Source: Streptomyces flaveolus (GTDB lineage Bacteria; Actinomycetota; Actinomycetes; Streptomycetales; Streptomycetaceae). From it: a stretch of 64,000 bases of DNA. This document shows, piece by piece, positions 54,584 through 62,994 of this stretch (its first letter is position 1; each line of letters begins with the position of its first letter). The DNA is taken from positions 265,739-329,738 of the forward strand of contig NZ_BMRV01000009.1 in assembly GCF_014648815.1 (NCBI RefSeq), in the 5' to 3' direction. Position numbers and translations under genes: made by a program. The notes under the pieces were generated by a model. It searched no databases. It was given only the letters and a program-made list of their open reading frames with translations, and was not told where the DNA came from.

Positions 54584-55797
54584 TTGTCCCCCTCGAAGTG
54601 CGGGTTCTCCCAGATGACCGTCGCGCCCATGCCGAAGCCGACGCACATGGTGGTCAGGCCGTAGCGGACGTGCGGCTGCTCCTCGAACTGGCGGGCCAGC
54701 TGCGTCATCAGACGGACGCCGGAGGAGGCGAGCGGGTGGCCGAAGGCGATGGCGCCGCCGTACTGGTTGACGCGCGCGTCGTCGTCGGCGATGCCGTAGT
54801 GCTCCAGGAACGCGAGGACCTGGACGGCGAAGGCCTCGTTGATCTCGAACAGGCCGATGTCGGAGATCGACAGACCCGCCTGCGCGAGGGCCTTCTCGGT
54901 GGCCGGGATCGGGCCGTAGCCCATGACCTCCGGCTCGACGCCCGCGAAGGCGTACGAGACGAGGCGCATCTTGACCGGCAGGCCGTTCTCGCGGGCGAAG
55001 TCCTCGCTCGCGATGAGGGACGCGGTGGCGCCGTCGTTCAGACCGGCCGCGTTGCCCGCGGTGACCCGGCCGTGGACGCGGAACGGCGTCTTCAGGCCCG
55101 CCAGGTTCTCCAGGGTGGTGCCCGGGCGCATCGGCTCGTCGGCGGTGACCAGGCCCCAGCCCGTCTCGCCGGCTTCCTCGTTGGTGCGGCGCACCGAGAT
55201 CGGCACCAGGTCGGCCTGGATCTGGCCGTTGGCGTACGCCTTGGCGGCCTTCTCCTGCGAGCGCACGGCGTACTCGTCGGCGCGCTGCTTGGTGATGCTC
55301 GGGTAGCGGTCGTGCAGGTTCTCGGCGGTCATGCCCATGAACAGGGCGGACTCGTCGACCAGCTTCTCGCTGACGAACCGCGGGTTCGGGTCCACGCCCT
55401 CGCCCATCGGGTGGCGGCCCATGTGCTCGACACCGCCCGCGATGGCGACGTCGTACGCGCCGAAGGCGACCGAGCCGGCCACCGTGGTGACGGCGGTCAG
55501 CGCGCCCGCGCACATGCGGTCGATGGAGTAGCCCGGGACCGAGGTGGGCAGGCCCGCCAGGATGCCGGCGGTGCGGCCGATGGTCAGGCCCTGGTCACCG
55601 ATCTGCGTGGTCGCGGCGACGGCGACCTCGTCGATCTTCTTGGGGTCGAGACCGGGGTTGCGGCGCAGCAGCTCCCGGATCGCCTTCACGACCAGGTCGT
55701 CGGCGCGGGTCTCGTGGTAGATGCCCTTCGGGCCCGCCTTGCCGAACGGGGTGCGGACGCCGTCTACGAAGACGACGTCCCTGACGGTACGAGGCAC
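54580..55797 (-). CDS. fadA: Acetyl-CoA C-acyltransferase (3-ketoacyl-CoA thiolase)
   Basis: A 405-residue thiolase that cleaves 3-ketoacyl-CoA in the last beta-oxidation step. The acyl-accepting Cys is in DRMCAGALTAV, and the second active-site residues are His in AFGHPLASSG and Cys in TTMCVGFGMG; NEAFAVQ is also present. GTG at 55797 follows GGAGGAG with seven bases spacing. It is first gene of a two-gene operon with fadB. A palindromic element about 75 bases upstream may be the site of a fatty-acid-responsive TetR-type repressor. Confidence 0.96.
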   Translation of the reverse strand: MPRTVRDVVFVDGVRTPFGKAGPKGIYHETRADDLVVKAIRELLRRNPGLDPKKIDEVAVAATTQIGDQGLTIGRTAGILAGLPTSVPGYSIDRMCAGALTAVTTVAGSVAFGAYDVAIAGGVEHMGRHPMGEGVDPNPRFVSEKLVDESALFMGMTAENLHDRYPSITKQRADEYAVRSQEKAAKAYANGQIQADLVPISVRRTNEEAGETGWGLVTADEPMRPGTTLENLAGLKTPFRVHGRVTAGNAAGLNDGATASLIASEDFARENGLPVKMRLVSYAFAGVEPEVMGYGPIPATEKALAQAGLSISDIGLFEINEAFAVQVLAFLEHYGIADDDARVNQYGGAIAFGHPLASSGVRLMTQLARQFEEQPHVRYGLTTMCVGFGMGATVIWENPHFEGDK

Positions 55798-55869
55798 GAT
55801 GGCTCTCCTCCAGGGTGCGGGATGGCACTGCACTGCTGCGGCACGCTGAGCGTGCGCTCAGGCCCATGC

Positions 55870-55881
55870 TACTTATGAGTA
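55870..55881. promoter_or_regulatory. Palindromic element in the fadA promoter region
   Basis: TACT and AGTA flank a 4-base centre, and GCTAC/GTAGC lie a little outside. The position just upstream of fadAB fits an acyl-CoA-responsive TetR-type operator, but the arms are short. Confidence 0.35.
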
Positions 55882-55950
55882 ACGTAGCTGCCCAGTCCCC
55901 CCGCCCCAAGCGGCGAAGGTCACACCCGGAGCCGGGCGGACATCACCCCT

Positions 55951-55981
55951 ACGGTGGCGCCGGCACCCGCGGCGCCACCGT
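55951..55981 (-). terminator. Hairpin terminator after the RNase D gene
   Basis: Perfect 12-bp arms around a 7-base loop lie about 60 bases downstream of the stop at 56039. Confidence 0.65.
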
Positions 55982-56038
55982 CACGGCCGGCAGGGGGCGG
56001 GGCGCCGCAGGGCGGTCCCGCGCCCCGTCCCGCGTCCG

Positions 56039-57331
56039 TCAGGCAGGCTCCGCCTCCTGGTTCAGGGCCGTCACCAGTACCGGCGTCACCTGTTCCACCT
56101 GCCAGGGCCGGGCGCCGTGTCCGGTGAGGGCCGCGGCCACGCTCTGCCGGTCGGCCGGCTTCGGCGGCTCCCAGCAGACCCTGCGCACGGTGTCCGGGGT
56201 GATCAGGTTCTCCTGCGGCATGTTCAGCTGCTCGGCCAGCGCCGTCACCCCCGCCCGCGCCGCGGCCAGCCGGGCGGCGGCGGCCGGGTCCTTGTCGGCC
56301 CAGGCGCGCGGCGGCGGGGGACCGGTCACCGGCTGGCCCGGCTGCGGCAGTTGCGACTCCGTGAGGCCCTTGGCCCGGTCGACCGCGGCCTGCCACTGCT
56401 CCAGCTGCCGGCGGTTGACCCGCCCGAAGCCGCCGAGCGCCCCGAGCGCGTGCGCGTTGGCCGGCAGGGCGAGCGCGGCCTCCACGATGGCCGCGTCCCC
56501 GAGCACCTTGCCGGGGGAGACGTCCCGGCGCTGCGCGATGCGGTCCCGGGTCTGCCACAGCTCCCGGACGACGGCGAGCTGCCGGCGCCGGCGCACCTTG
56601 TGCATGCCGGAGGTGCGGCGCCAGGGCTCCTTGCGGGGCTCGGCCGGCGGCGCCGAGGCGATCGCGTCGAACTCCTGCCGGGCCCACTCCAGCTTGCCCT
56701 GCCGGTCCAGCTCCTTCTCCAGCGAGTCGCGCAGGTCGACGAGGAGCTCGACGTCGAGCGCGGCGTAGCGCAGCCACGGATCGGGCAGCGGGCGGGTCGA
56801 CCAGTCGACGGCCGAGTGGCCCTTCTCCAGGACGAAGCCCAGCACGTTCTCGACCATCGCGCCGAGGCCGACCCGGGGGAAGCCGGCGAGCCGGCCCGCC
56901 AGCTCGGTGTCGAACAGGCGGGTGGGCACCATCCCTATTTCCCGCAGACACGGCAGGTCCTGGGTGGCCGCGTGCAGCACCCACTCGACGCCGGAGATCG
57001 CCGCGCCCAGCTCCGACAGGTCGGGGCAGGCCACGGGGTCGATGAGCGCGGTGCCGGCGCCCTGGCGGCGCAACTGCACCAGGTAGGCGCGCTGGCCGTA
57101 GCGGTAGCCGGAGGCGCGCTCGGCGTCGACGGCGACGGGGCCGCTGCCGGCGGCGAAGGCGGCGGTCACCTCGGCGAGGGCGGCCGCGTCGGCGATCACC
57201 GGCGGAACACCCTCGCGTGGCTCGAGCAAGGGGATCGGCGCCTGACTCGCAGAAGATCCGGCGTCGTCCGGAGGGGCGCCTCCGGTGGTGCGCAGTGAAC
57301 GGTCTGCTGCGGTTTCGTGGGCGTCGGTCAC
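56039..57331 (-). CDS. rnd: Ribonuclease D-like 3'-5' exoribonuclease with HRDC domain
   Basis: A 430-residue protein. The DEDD exonuclease domain (about 60-230) shows AVDAERASGYRYGQRAYLVQL (Exo I, with Asp and Glu), LHAATQDLPCL (Exo II) and RYAALDVELLVDL (Exo III, with Tyr and Asp). An HRDC domain follows (about 250-330, LAVVRELWQTRDRIAQRRDVSPGKVL), then a C-terminal extension. It should trim 3' ends of structured RNAs such as tRNA precursors. The GTG start has no strong ribosome site, and the acidic N-terminus is variable in homologues. The gene order RNase D, response regulator, DUF3000, hemE matches S. coelicolor. Confidence 0.94.
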   Translation of the reverse strand: MTDAHETAADRSLRTTGGAPPDDAGSSASQAPIPLLEPREGVPPVIADAAALAEVTAAFAAGSGPVAVDAERASGYRYGQRAYLVQLRRQGAGTALIDPVACPDLSELGAAISGVEWVLHAATQDLPCLREIGMVPTRLFDTELAGRLAGFPRVGLGAMVENVLGFVLEKGHSAVDWSTRPLPDPWLRYAALDVELLVDLRDSLEKELDRQGKLEWARQEFDAIASAPPAEPRKEPWRRTSGMHKVRRRRQLAVVRELWQTRDRIAQRRDVSPGKVLGDAAIVEAALALPANAHALGALGGFGRVNRRQLEQWQAAVDRAKGLTESQLPQPGQPVTGPPPPRAWADKDPAAAARLAAARAGVTALAEQLNMPQENLITPDTVRRVCWEPPKPADRQSVAAALTGHGARPWQVEQVTPVLVTALNQEAEPA

Positions 57332-57479
57332 CGGTCAAGGGTATCGGTGTATGCGCGGAACCCGCCGACGGAACGTTCCGTCGGCGGGCTCCGGGGGGTC
57401 GTGATCCAGACAGGTCAGTGAAGGATCGGGCTCATGGAGGAGGGGGAAACGGTCGGGGAGCGGAGGGGAGTCGGGGCGG

Positions 57480-58142
57480 TCAGTGGATGATGCCGGTCCG
57501 CAGGGCCACCGCCACCATGCCGGCGCGGTCGCCCGTGCCGAGCTTGCGGGCGATGCGGGCGAGGTGGCTCTTGACGGTCAGGGCGGACAGGCCCATGGAG
57601 ACGCCGATCGCCTTGTTCGACTGGCCCTCCGCGACCAGTCGCAGCACCTCGACCTCGCGGCCGGAGAGCTCGCGGTAGCCGCCCGGGTGGCTCGGGGCAC
57701 CCGGGGGGCGGCGGTGCAGTCGGGCGGCGGCGCCGCCGATGGGGGCGGCACCGGGCCGGGTGGGGAGCCCGATGTTGGTACGGGTGCCGGTGACGACGTA
57801 GCCCTTGACACCGCCGGCGAGGGCGTTGCGGACGGCGCCGATGTCGTCGGCGGCGGACAGGGCGAGCCCGTTGGGCCAGCCCGCGGCGCGGGTCTCGGAC
57901 AGCAGGGTGAGGCCGGAGCCGTCGGGGAGATGGACGTCTGCGACGCAGATGTCGCGGGGGTTGCCGATGCGGGGACGAGCCTCCGCGACGGACGAGGCCT
58001 CGATGACGTCGCGCACACCGAGCGCCCACAGATGGCGGGTGACGGTGGAACGGACGCGCGGGTCGGCCACGACCACCATGGCGGTCGGCTTGTTCGGGCG
58101 GTAGGCGACCAGGCTTGCGGGCTGCTCGAGGAGAACGGACAC
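57480..58142 (-). CDS. Orphan response regulator with LuxR-type HTH
   Basis: A 220-residue NarL/FixJ-type regulator. The receiver-like domain (about 15-125) has the putative phospho-acceptor Asp in CVADVHLPDGSG, Ser in LALSAADD and Lys in GGVKGYVV, but only one Asp in the usual acidic pair (VVVADPRVR), so its phosphorylation may be altered. The LuxR HTH spans about 155-218 (LSGREVEVLRLVAEGQSNKAIGV, then LTVKSHLARIARKLGTGDR). GTG at 58142 follows AGGAGG closely. No kinase gene is adjacent. The function is unknown, but the gene is conserved in this position in Streptomyces. Confidence 0.9.
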   Translation of the reverse strand: MSVLLEQPASLVAYRPNKPTAMVVVADPRVRSTVTRHLWALGVRDVIEASSVAEARPRIGNPRDICVADVHLPDGSGLTLLSETRAAGWPNGLALSAADDIGAVRNALAGGVKGYVVTGTRTNIGLPTRPGAAPIGGAAARLHRRPPGAPSHPGGYRELSGREVEVLRLVAEGQSNKAIGVSMGLSALTVKSHLARIARKLGTGDRAGMVAVALRTGIIH

Positions 58143-58343
58143 CAGGCCTCCTGGGGTGGGGGGACGGGACCGGCTCCTGGGGGACGAAGCCGGGACGAAC
58201 CGTGCTTTCAAGGTCACAGTCGTCTTCGGCACCGAACGCGTCCGCCTTTAGAGAATGATCACGATCTGGTGAGTAACAATCCGAGCAATTCGGACAGGCG
58301 GTCGATCATTCGAAGATCGAACGGTTCCCATCTCTGTCGAGAT

Positions 58344-58383
58344 CTTTGTCGATACGAGGCCGAAAGTGGCCGTATCGACAAAG
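58344..58383 (-). terminator. Hairpin in the 321-bp gap between the DUF3000 and response-regulator genes
   Basis: Perfect 13-bp arms (CTTTGTCGATACG and its complement) with an inner GCC/GGC pairing lie about 80 bases downstream of the DUF3000 stop and end in a short U run on the minus strand. The remaining gap (58143-58463) should carry the response-regulator promoter; no gene is seen. Confidence 0.65.
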
Positions 58384-58463
58384 TGACCGAAAGTCCGGCA
58401 GGCGTCGGCCTGCGTCGACGCGCATCGCCGGGTGACCAGAAGTGATCGGCCGTGCGTGGGCTT

Positions 58464-59141
58464 CTAGCGGGACTGCGGTCCGCGCCGCTGGGGCAGCGTG
58501 ACGATCGACGCGTCGCCCGGACCGGCCGGCGGCAGACCCGCGACCTGGGCCAGCAGGTCGCACCACGAGGCGAGGTGGGCGGCGGTGTCGGGCACCCCGT
58601 TCAGGCCCTCGCGGGGCGTCCAGGACGCGCGGATCTCGATCTGCGACGCGGACGGGCGCGCCGACAGCCCGCCGAAGTAGTGGGAGCTCGCCCGCGTGAC
58701 CGTGCCGCTGGGCTCGCCGTAGGCCAGGCCCCGGGCCTGGAGGGCACCCGTGAGCCAGGACCAGCACACGTCCGGCAACAGGGGGTCGGCGGCCATCTCC
58801 GGCTCCAGCTCGGCACGCACCAGGGTGACCAGCCGGAAGGTTCCCTGCCAGGCGTCGTGGCCGGCCGGATCGTGCAGCAGCACCAGACGCCCGTCGGCCA
58901 GATCCTCGTCGCCGTCGACGACCGCGGCCTCCAGCGCGTACGCGTACGGCGCGAGACGCTGCGGCGCGCGCGTCGGCTCCACCTCGACCTGCGGCCGCAG
59001 CCGCGCGGTCTGGAGCGCGTCGACGGCGGCCGTGAACGGCGGCGGTGCCGCACCGCCCGGTTGCCGCCCGCCCTCCTTGGTGCCCTTCGGTTCGTCCATT
59101 CCGCCAGCGTCGTCCGACAGTCGTCCCTGAGCCGCAGCCAT
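58464..59141 (-). CDS. DUF3000 family protein
   Basis: A 225-residue protein of the actinobacterial DUF3000 family, recognised by TARLRPQVEVEPTRAPQRLAPYAYAL, GRLVLLHDPAGHDAWQG, FRLVTLVRAELEPEMA, SSHYFGGLSARPSASQIEIRASWTP and AAHLASWCDLLAQVAGLPP. The function is unknown. It is soluble, with a variable Gly/Pro-rich N-terminus. The ATG at 59141 lacks a clear ribosome site; an internal ATG about 15 codons later is an alternative start. It is divergent from hemE, a conserved arrangement in Streptomyces. Confidence 0.9.
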   Translation of the reverse strand: MAAAQGRLSDDAGGMDEPKGTKEGGRQPGGAAPPPFTAAVDALQTARLRPQVEVEPTRAPQRLAPYAYALEAAVVDGDEDLADGRLVLLHDPAGHDAWQGTFRLVTLVRAELEPEMAADPLLPDVCWSWLTGALQARGLAYGEPSGTVTRASSHYFGGLSARPSASQIEIRASWTPREGLNGVPDTAAHLASWCDLLAQVAGLPPAGPGDASIVTLPQRRGPQSR

Positions 59142-59325
59142 GCGGGGAAGATTAAGCGGAACGGCGCCCCGGCGCAGGGAGAGACACCCGCGTGCGGGCG
59201 CGATGTCCGGATCACGCGGTGCCGCCAGGGCGCGCCGGGGCCCCCGAGCGGGTGCGCGCGCCCCGGCCCGGCGTGCCCGCACCCGAGGGCGGGCACCGCC
59301 CGGGGGACATGCGAGACTTGCCGCT

Positions 59326-60393
59326 GTGAGTGCCAACCAGAGCCCCGCGGGCAAGCAGCCGACCGCCACGTACGACTCCGCCTTCCTCAGGGCGTGCCGG
59401 CGTGAGCCGGTGCCGCACACGCCCGTGTGGTTCATGCGCCAGGCCGGCCGCTCACTGCCGGAGTACCGCAAGGTGCGCGAGGGCATCCCGATGCTCGAGT
59501 CCTGCATGCGGCCGGAACTGGTCACCGAGATCACCCTCCAGCCGGTGCGCCGGCACGGTGTGGACGCGGCGATCTTCTTCAGCGACATCGTGGTCCCGCT
59601 CAAGGCCATCGGCATCGACCTCGACATCAAGCCCGGCATCGGCCCGGTCGTCGAGAAGCCGGTCCGCACCCGCGAGGACCTGGCCCGGCTGCGCGACCTG
59701 ACCCCCGAGGACGTCTCGTACGTCACCGAGGCGTACGGCCTGCTCACCCGCGAGCTCGGCGCCACCCCGCTGATCGGCTTCGCGGGCGCCCCGTTCACCC
59801 TCGCGAGCTACCTCGTGGAGGGCGGCCCGTCCCGCAACCACGAGCACACCAAGGCGCTCATGTACGGCGACCCGCAGCTGTGGGCCGACCTGCTGGACCG
59901 GCTCGCCGACATCACGGCCGCCTTCCTCAAGGTGCAGATCGAGGCGGGCGCGAGCGCCGTCCAGCTCTTCGACTCCTGGGTCGGCGCCCTCGCCCCCGCC
60001 GACTACCGCCGCTTCGTGCAGCCCGCCTCCCGCAAGGTCTTCGACGCCGTCGCCGGGTACGGCGTGCCGCGCATCCACTTCGGTGTGGGCACCGGTGAGC
60101 TCCTCGGCGACATGGGCGAGGCCGGCGCGGACGTCGTCGGCGTCGACTGGCGCGTCCCGCTGGACGAGGCCGCCCGCCGTGTCGGCCCCGGCAAGGCGCT
60201 CCAGGGGAACCTGGACCCCGCCGTCCTCTTCTCCTCCCCGCAGGCGGTCGAGGCCAAGACCCGCGAGGTCCTCGACGCGGCGGCGGGCCTGGAGGGCCAC
60301 ATCTTCAACCTCGGCCACGGCGTCCTGCCGTCCACGGAGCCGGACGCGCTGACCCGGCTCGTGGAGTACGTCCACACCCGGACCGCCCGCTGA
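59326..60393 (+). CDS. hemE: Uroporphyrinogen III decarboxylase
   Basis: The haem pathway enzyme that decarboxylates uroporphyrinogen III to coproporphyrinogen III. The 355-residue protein has the family signatures PVWFMRQAGRSLPEYR (substrate-binding Arg residues), IFFSDIVVPLKAIG, GFAGAPFTLASYLVEGG, FDSWVGALAP and FNLGHGVLPSTEP. GTG at 59326 gives the usual length; the frame is open upstream but the extension looks non-coding. It needs no cofactor and acts in the cytosol. It is divergent from the DUF3000 gene with a 184-bp gap. Confidence 0.97.
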   Translation: MSANQSPAGKQPTATYDSAFLRACRREPVPHTPVWFMRQAGRSLPEYRKVREGIPMLESCMRPELVTEITLQPVRRHGVDAAIFFSDIVVPLKAIGIDLDIKPGIGPVVEKPVRTREDLARLRDLTPEDVSYVTEAYGLLTRELGATPLIGFAGAPFTLASYLVEGGPSRNHEHTKALMYGDPQLWADLLDRLADITAAFLKVQIEAGASAVQLFDSWVGALAPADYRRFVQPASRKVFDAVAGYGVPRIHFGVGTGELLGDMGEAGADVVGVDWRVPLDEAARRVGPGKALQGNLDPAVLFSSPQAVEAKTREVLDAAAGLEGHIFNLGHGVLPSTEPDALTRLVEYVHTRTAR

Positions 60394-60410
60394 TCCACCC
60401 GCACGACCCC

Positions 60411-60459
60411 CGCGCGGCGCGCGTCCCGGCCCCGAGAGGCCGGCGGCGGGCGCCGCGCG
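60411..60459. terminator. Bidirectional GC-rich hairpin after hemE
   Basis: CGCGCGGCGC and GCGCCGCGCG form the outer arms, with further pairing inside. It lies between the convergent hemE gene and the membrane-protein gene at 60488. Confidence 0.55.
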
Positions 60460-60487
60460 CGTAGGTGACGAACCGTCCGCCCGTGGG

Positions 60488-60910
60488 TCAGGCGGCGACC
60501 AGCAGGGCGAAGACCTGGGCGACGAGGAGTCCCCCGTAGAAGCAGACCGGGGTGGGCGAGAGCGCCGCCTTCGCCACTCCCGCGCGTTCCCGGCCCGGCT
60601 CCACGTCCATCGCGAACGGCTCCACCGCCACCTCCGGACGCCGCACCCGGTCGTACAGGCGCCGGTACAGGCGCTCCCGGTACATGAAGTAACCGTCGAG
60701 GAGCCAGAACGCCAGGACCGGTGCCAGACTGACCGCCGTGACGGCCCGGTCGTCCGCGCGGACGGCGAACGCCAGCAGCGCGCCGGTGACCGTCAGCGAC
60801 CAGCCCTTGATCAGGAACGAGTTGTTGCCCATCCGGGCCACGACCATCTGGATCAGCTCAAGATGCTTGATCCGGCCGTCGTCCAGCACCCGACCGTCCC
60901 CCGCCGCCAT
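60488..60910 (-). CDS. Small integral membrane protein of unknown function
   Basis: A 140-residue protein. An N-terminal helix (LELIQMVVARMGNNSFLIKGW) leads into two closely spaced membrane segments (TGALLAFAV and VLAFWLLDGYFM), followed by a basic ERLYRRLYDRVRR helix and a third hydrophobic stretch at the C-terminus (VCFYGGLLVAQVFALLVAA). The pattern RMGNNSF...KGW...LDGYF..RERL is shared by a family of uncharacterised membrane proteins found widely in bacteria. The ATG at 60910 follows a GGGGGA by three bases. No role can be given from the neighbours. Confidence 0.75.
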   Translation of the reverse strand: MAAGDGRVLDDGRIKHLELIQMVVARMGNNSFLIKGWSLTVTGALLAFAVRADDRAVTAVSLAPVLAFWLLDGYFMYRERLYRRLYDRVRRPEVAVEPFAMDVEPGRERAGVAKAALSPTPVCFYGGLLVAQVFALLVAA

Positions 60911-61084
60911 CGGTCCCCCAAGCCGTCGACCAGTTCGACCCGGAGCATACCCACCCCTGAGGGGACGGCAGTTGTCGTTTCCTCGACGCGCACCGGCATG
61001 CAGGCCACCGCCAACTCTGCCGGGAACCGGCAATGCGCCCGCGGGGACCGCCCGGGCAGCATGGCCGCGGGGAGCACATCGGAT

Positions 61085-61124
61085 GGTTCCGGTGCCGGTC
61101 ACGGGGGTGACCGGCACCGGAACC
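61085..61124. other. Perfect 18-bp hairpin just upstream of the truncated membrane gene
   Basis: Perfectly complementary 18-base arms with a 4-G loop end 19 bases before the ATG at 61143. The hairpin lies in the gap between two divergent genes, where a terminator is not expected; it may be a leader structure or the scar of a lost gene. Confidence 0.6.
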
Positions 61125-61142
61125 CGAGTGGGGGGCCGAGCG

Positions 61143-61490
61143 ATGCGGACGGTGTTCACGGCCGCCGTCGGCCTGCCCACCATCGTGCTGACCGCGGCCC
61201 TCGTCGTGGTCGTGTGCTTCTGGCTGCTGGTCGCGATGGGCGCGGCCCGCGCCGGCGCCTTCGACACGGACGTGGATCTGCGCACGTGGCGCATGGACGG
61301 GGTGCCCGTGTCGGTCGCCCTGTCCCTGCTGACGCTGTTCGCCTGGTGCGCGAGCGTCGGCGCCGGCGTCCTGCTGGCCCTCGCCCTGCCTCCGGGGCCC
61401 GGCACCGGGACCCCGGCCGCTTCGTGGAGATCCATCTGGCCGCCTCCCGGGCTGAACACCTTGCCCAGCACCACACCCGGCTCACGGTGA
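61143..61490 (+). pseudogene. Truncated membrane-protein gene
   Basis: The first 85 codons read as a good membrane protein: MRTVFTAAVGLPTIVLTAAL, a segment VVVVCFWLLVAMGAA, FDTDVDLRTWRMDGVPV and SVALSLLTLFAWCASVGAGVLLALAL. This resembles the N-terminus of conserved actinobacterial inner-membrane proteins of about 200 residues that I know only as uncharacterised. After codon 86 the frame becomes Pro-rich (PPGPGTGTPAASW) and soon stops, while a coding-like sequence continues in another frame. The gene seems to have lost its 3' half. Confidence 0.5.
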
Positions 61491-61657
61491 CCGACCGCCG
61501 CTCCGAGGAAGAGGCCCGCGCGCTCCTCGTCCCGGGTACCGCTCCCGAGGTGACCCACGCCCTCGACGCGACCGCCGGCCCCGTCGTGGATCCCGACGAT
61601 CACCTTTCCGCGCCGCGGTCCGCGAGAGCACCGTCGGAGGACCTGCCTGCCTCCTAG
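61409..61657 (+). pseudogene. Coding-like remnant without a start, in a different frame
   Basis: The frame has strong G/C bias at third positions and reads GRFVEIHLAASRAEHLAQ, LTVTDRRSEEEARALL, VDPDDHLSAP to a stop at 61655-61657. It has no start codon and overlaps the end of the truncated membrane gene in another frame. It could be the 3' part of an unrelated gene joined by a deletion. From 61658 to 61791 I see nothing apart from the promoter region of the next gene. Confidence 0.35.
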
Positions 61658-61791
61658 CGCCTCGTCCTCCGCCGGTGGTGCTCCAGGAGTGCACAGTCCT
61701 CCCGGTGACCGTCTCGGCGGGCGGTAGGTGCGCCGATACTTCTGCTGTTCGGAGCACGGCGGGTGCGTCCCGGTGATGAGGAGGAGCGCGG

Positions 61792-62253
61792 ATGAGCGAC
61801 GAGATGACGGGCGACGACGTCTATCAGCCGGACGGCTCGGAGGTGCAGGACGACGCGGGTGTGCTGGACGCGTCGGACACCCTGGACTACGCGGCCGGCG
61901 ACGACGTCCTCGACGGGGGCTACTCGCCGCCGGAGCGGCCGTGGGGTGCGGAGCACACCGGCGTCACCGCGGCGGAGCGGCTGAGGGGCGAGACCCTGGA
62001 CGAGCGCTTGGCCGAAGAGGTACCGGACATCGCGGTTCCCCTCGGTGACGGCGTCGGTGACGTCTACGGCACGGACGGCGAGCTCGTCGACGGCGAGGTC
62101 GGCGACGACCGTGCCGGCCGGCTCGTCGCGCCTCCGGTCGCGCCCGGCGACCCGGAGACCGACGTCTACGGCATCGATGCGGGGCTGGACGGCGCCGGCG
62201 CCTCGGCGGAGGAAGCGGCGATGCACGTGGTACCCGACGCCGGGTCCTTCTGA
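61792..62253 (+). CDS. DUF5709 family protein
   Basis: A 153-residue, very acidic, low-complexity protein matching the actinobacterial DUF5709 family: DDVYQPDGSEVQDDAGVLD, DTLDYAAGDDVLDGGYSPPERPW, GETLDERLAEEVPD, RLVAPP and a C-terminal DAGLDGAGASAEEAAMHVV. The function is unknown; homologues are often linked to stress or late-growth genes. The ATG is well supported by GAGGAG. It converges with a dps-type gene and they share a hairpin. Confidence 0.9.
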   Translation: MSDEMTGDDVYQPDGSEVQDDAGVLDASDTLDYAAGDDVLDGGYSPPERPWGAEHTGVTAAERLRGETLDERLAEEVPDIAVPLGDGVGDVYGTDGELVDGEVGDDRAGRLVAPPVAPGDPETDVYGIDAGLDGAGASAEEAAMHVVPDAGSF

Positions 62254-62274
62254 CGGCATCCGCACGAACAGGAA

Positions 62275-62307
62275 GGCAGGGCGGTCCTCCCGAAGAACCG
62301 CCCTGCC
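62275..62307. terminator. Bidirectional hairpin terminator
   Basis: Perfect 11-bp arms with an 11-base loop between the convergent DUF5709 and Dps genes. Confidence 0.75.
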
Positions 62308-62332
62308 CTCGTGCGTTCGCCGCTGGTGCGTG

Positions 62333-62911
62333 TCAGACGCGCACCAGCGGGGTGTCGACCAGGTGCTCGGCCACGAACCAGGCCTGGAGCTCGCCGGTCC
62401 GGATCACCTGGGACACCAGCAGGTCGTTGGTGCCGTCGTCACCCATCTCGACGGTGCGAGCGGCGGCGTCATGCGCCTCGACGAGGATCGTCTCGTGGGC
62501 CTCGAGCAGTCGGGACAGCATGGCCGGAACCTCCTCGACGCCGTCCGGGGGACGCGGGATCGAGGTGATCTCGGCGACGTGCCGGGGATCGCCCACGGCG
62601 ACGCCGCCCAGAGTCTGCACGCGCTCGGCGATGGTGTCGACGAGCTCGAGCTGCTCCCCGGCGTGCTTGTCGAGCAGCAGATGGAGCTGGTAAAAGGTCG
62701 CCCCGCGCATCAGCCAGTGCGACTTCTTGTAGAGGTGGTAGAGGATCTGGGTGTCCGCGAGCACCTTGTTCAGGCGCTGGCAGGCGTACATCCGGGCCTC
62801 GTAGGTCAGGCCGATCGGGAACTGCTTGACCGTTCCGAACTCCTGGATCACCTCGCCCTTCTGGTGCAGCCAGGGCTGGCTGCCCCCCGCCTTCTTCGCG
62901 ACGTCGGTCAT
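62333..62911 (-). CDS. dps: Dps-family DNA-binding ferritin-like protein
   Basis: A 192-residue Dps-type miniferritin expected to form dodecamers that oxidise and store iron and protect DNA during stress. The ferroxidase residues are visible as His in KKSHWLMRG, then His, Glu and Asp in LDKHAGEQLELVDTIAERV. The N-terminal tail is about 40 residues with several Lys, which may bind DNA. The ATG at 62911 has an excellent AGGAGG upstream. Streptomyces species carry several dps paralogues under different control; I cannot say which this is. Confidence 0.92.
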   Translation of the reverse strand: MTDVAKKAGGSQPWLHQKGEVIQEFGTVKQFPIGLTYEARMYACQRLNKVLADTQILYHLYKKSHWLMRGATFYQLHLLLDKHAGEQLELVDTIAERVQTLGGVAVGDPRHVAEITSIPRPPDGVEEVPAMLSRLLEAHETILVEAHDAAARTVEMGDDGTNDLLVSQVIRTGELQAWFVAEHLVDTPLVRV

Positions 62912-62994
62912 ATTGTTCCTCCTGTAGAACGGCGGGTGCGGAAAAGAACCGGGCGGGCCGGGGGGAGCCGGCCCGCCCTCCCGTCCGGGCCGGC

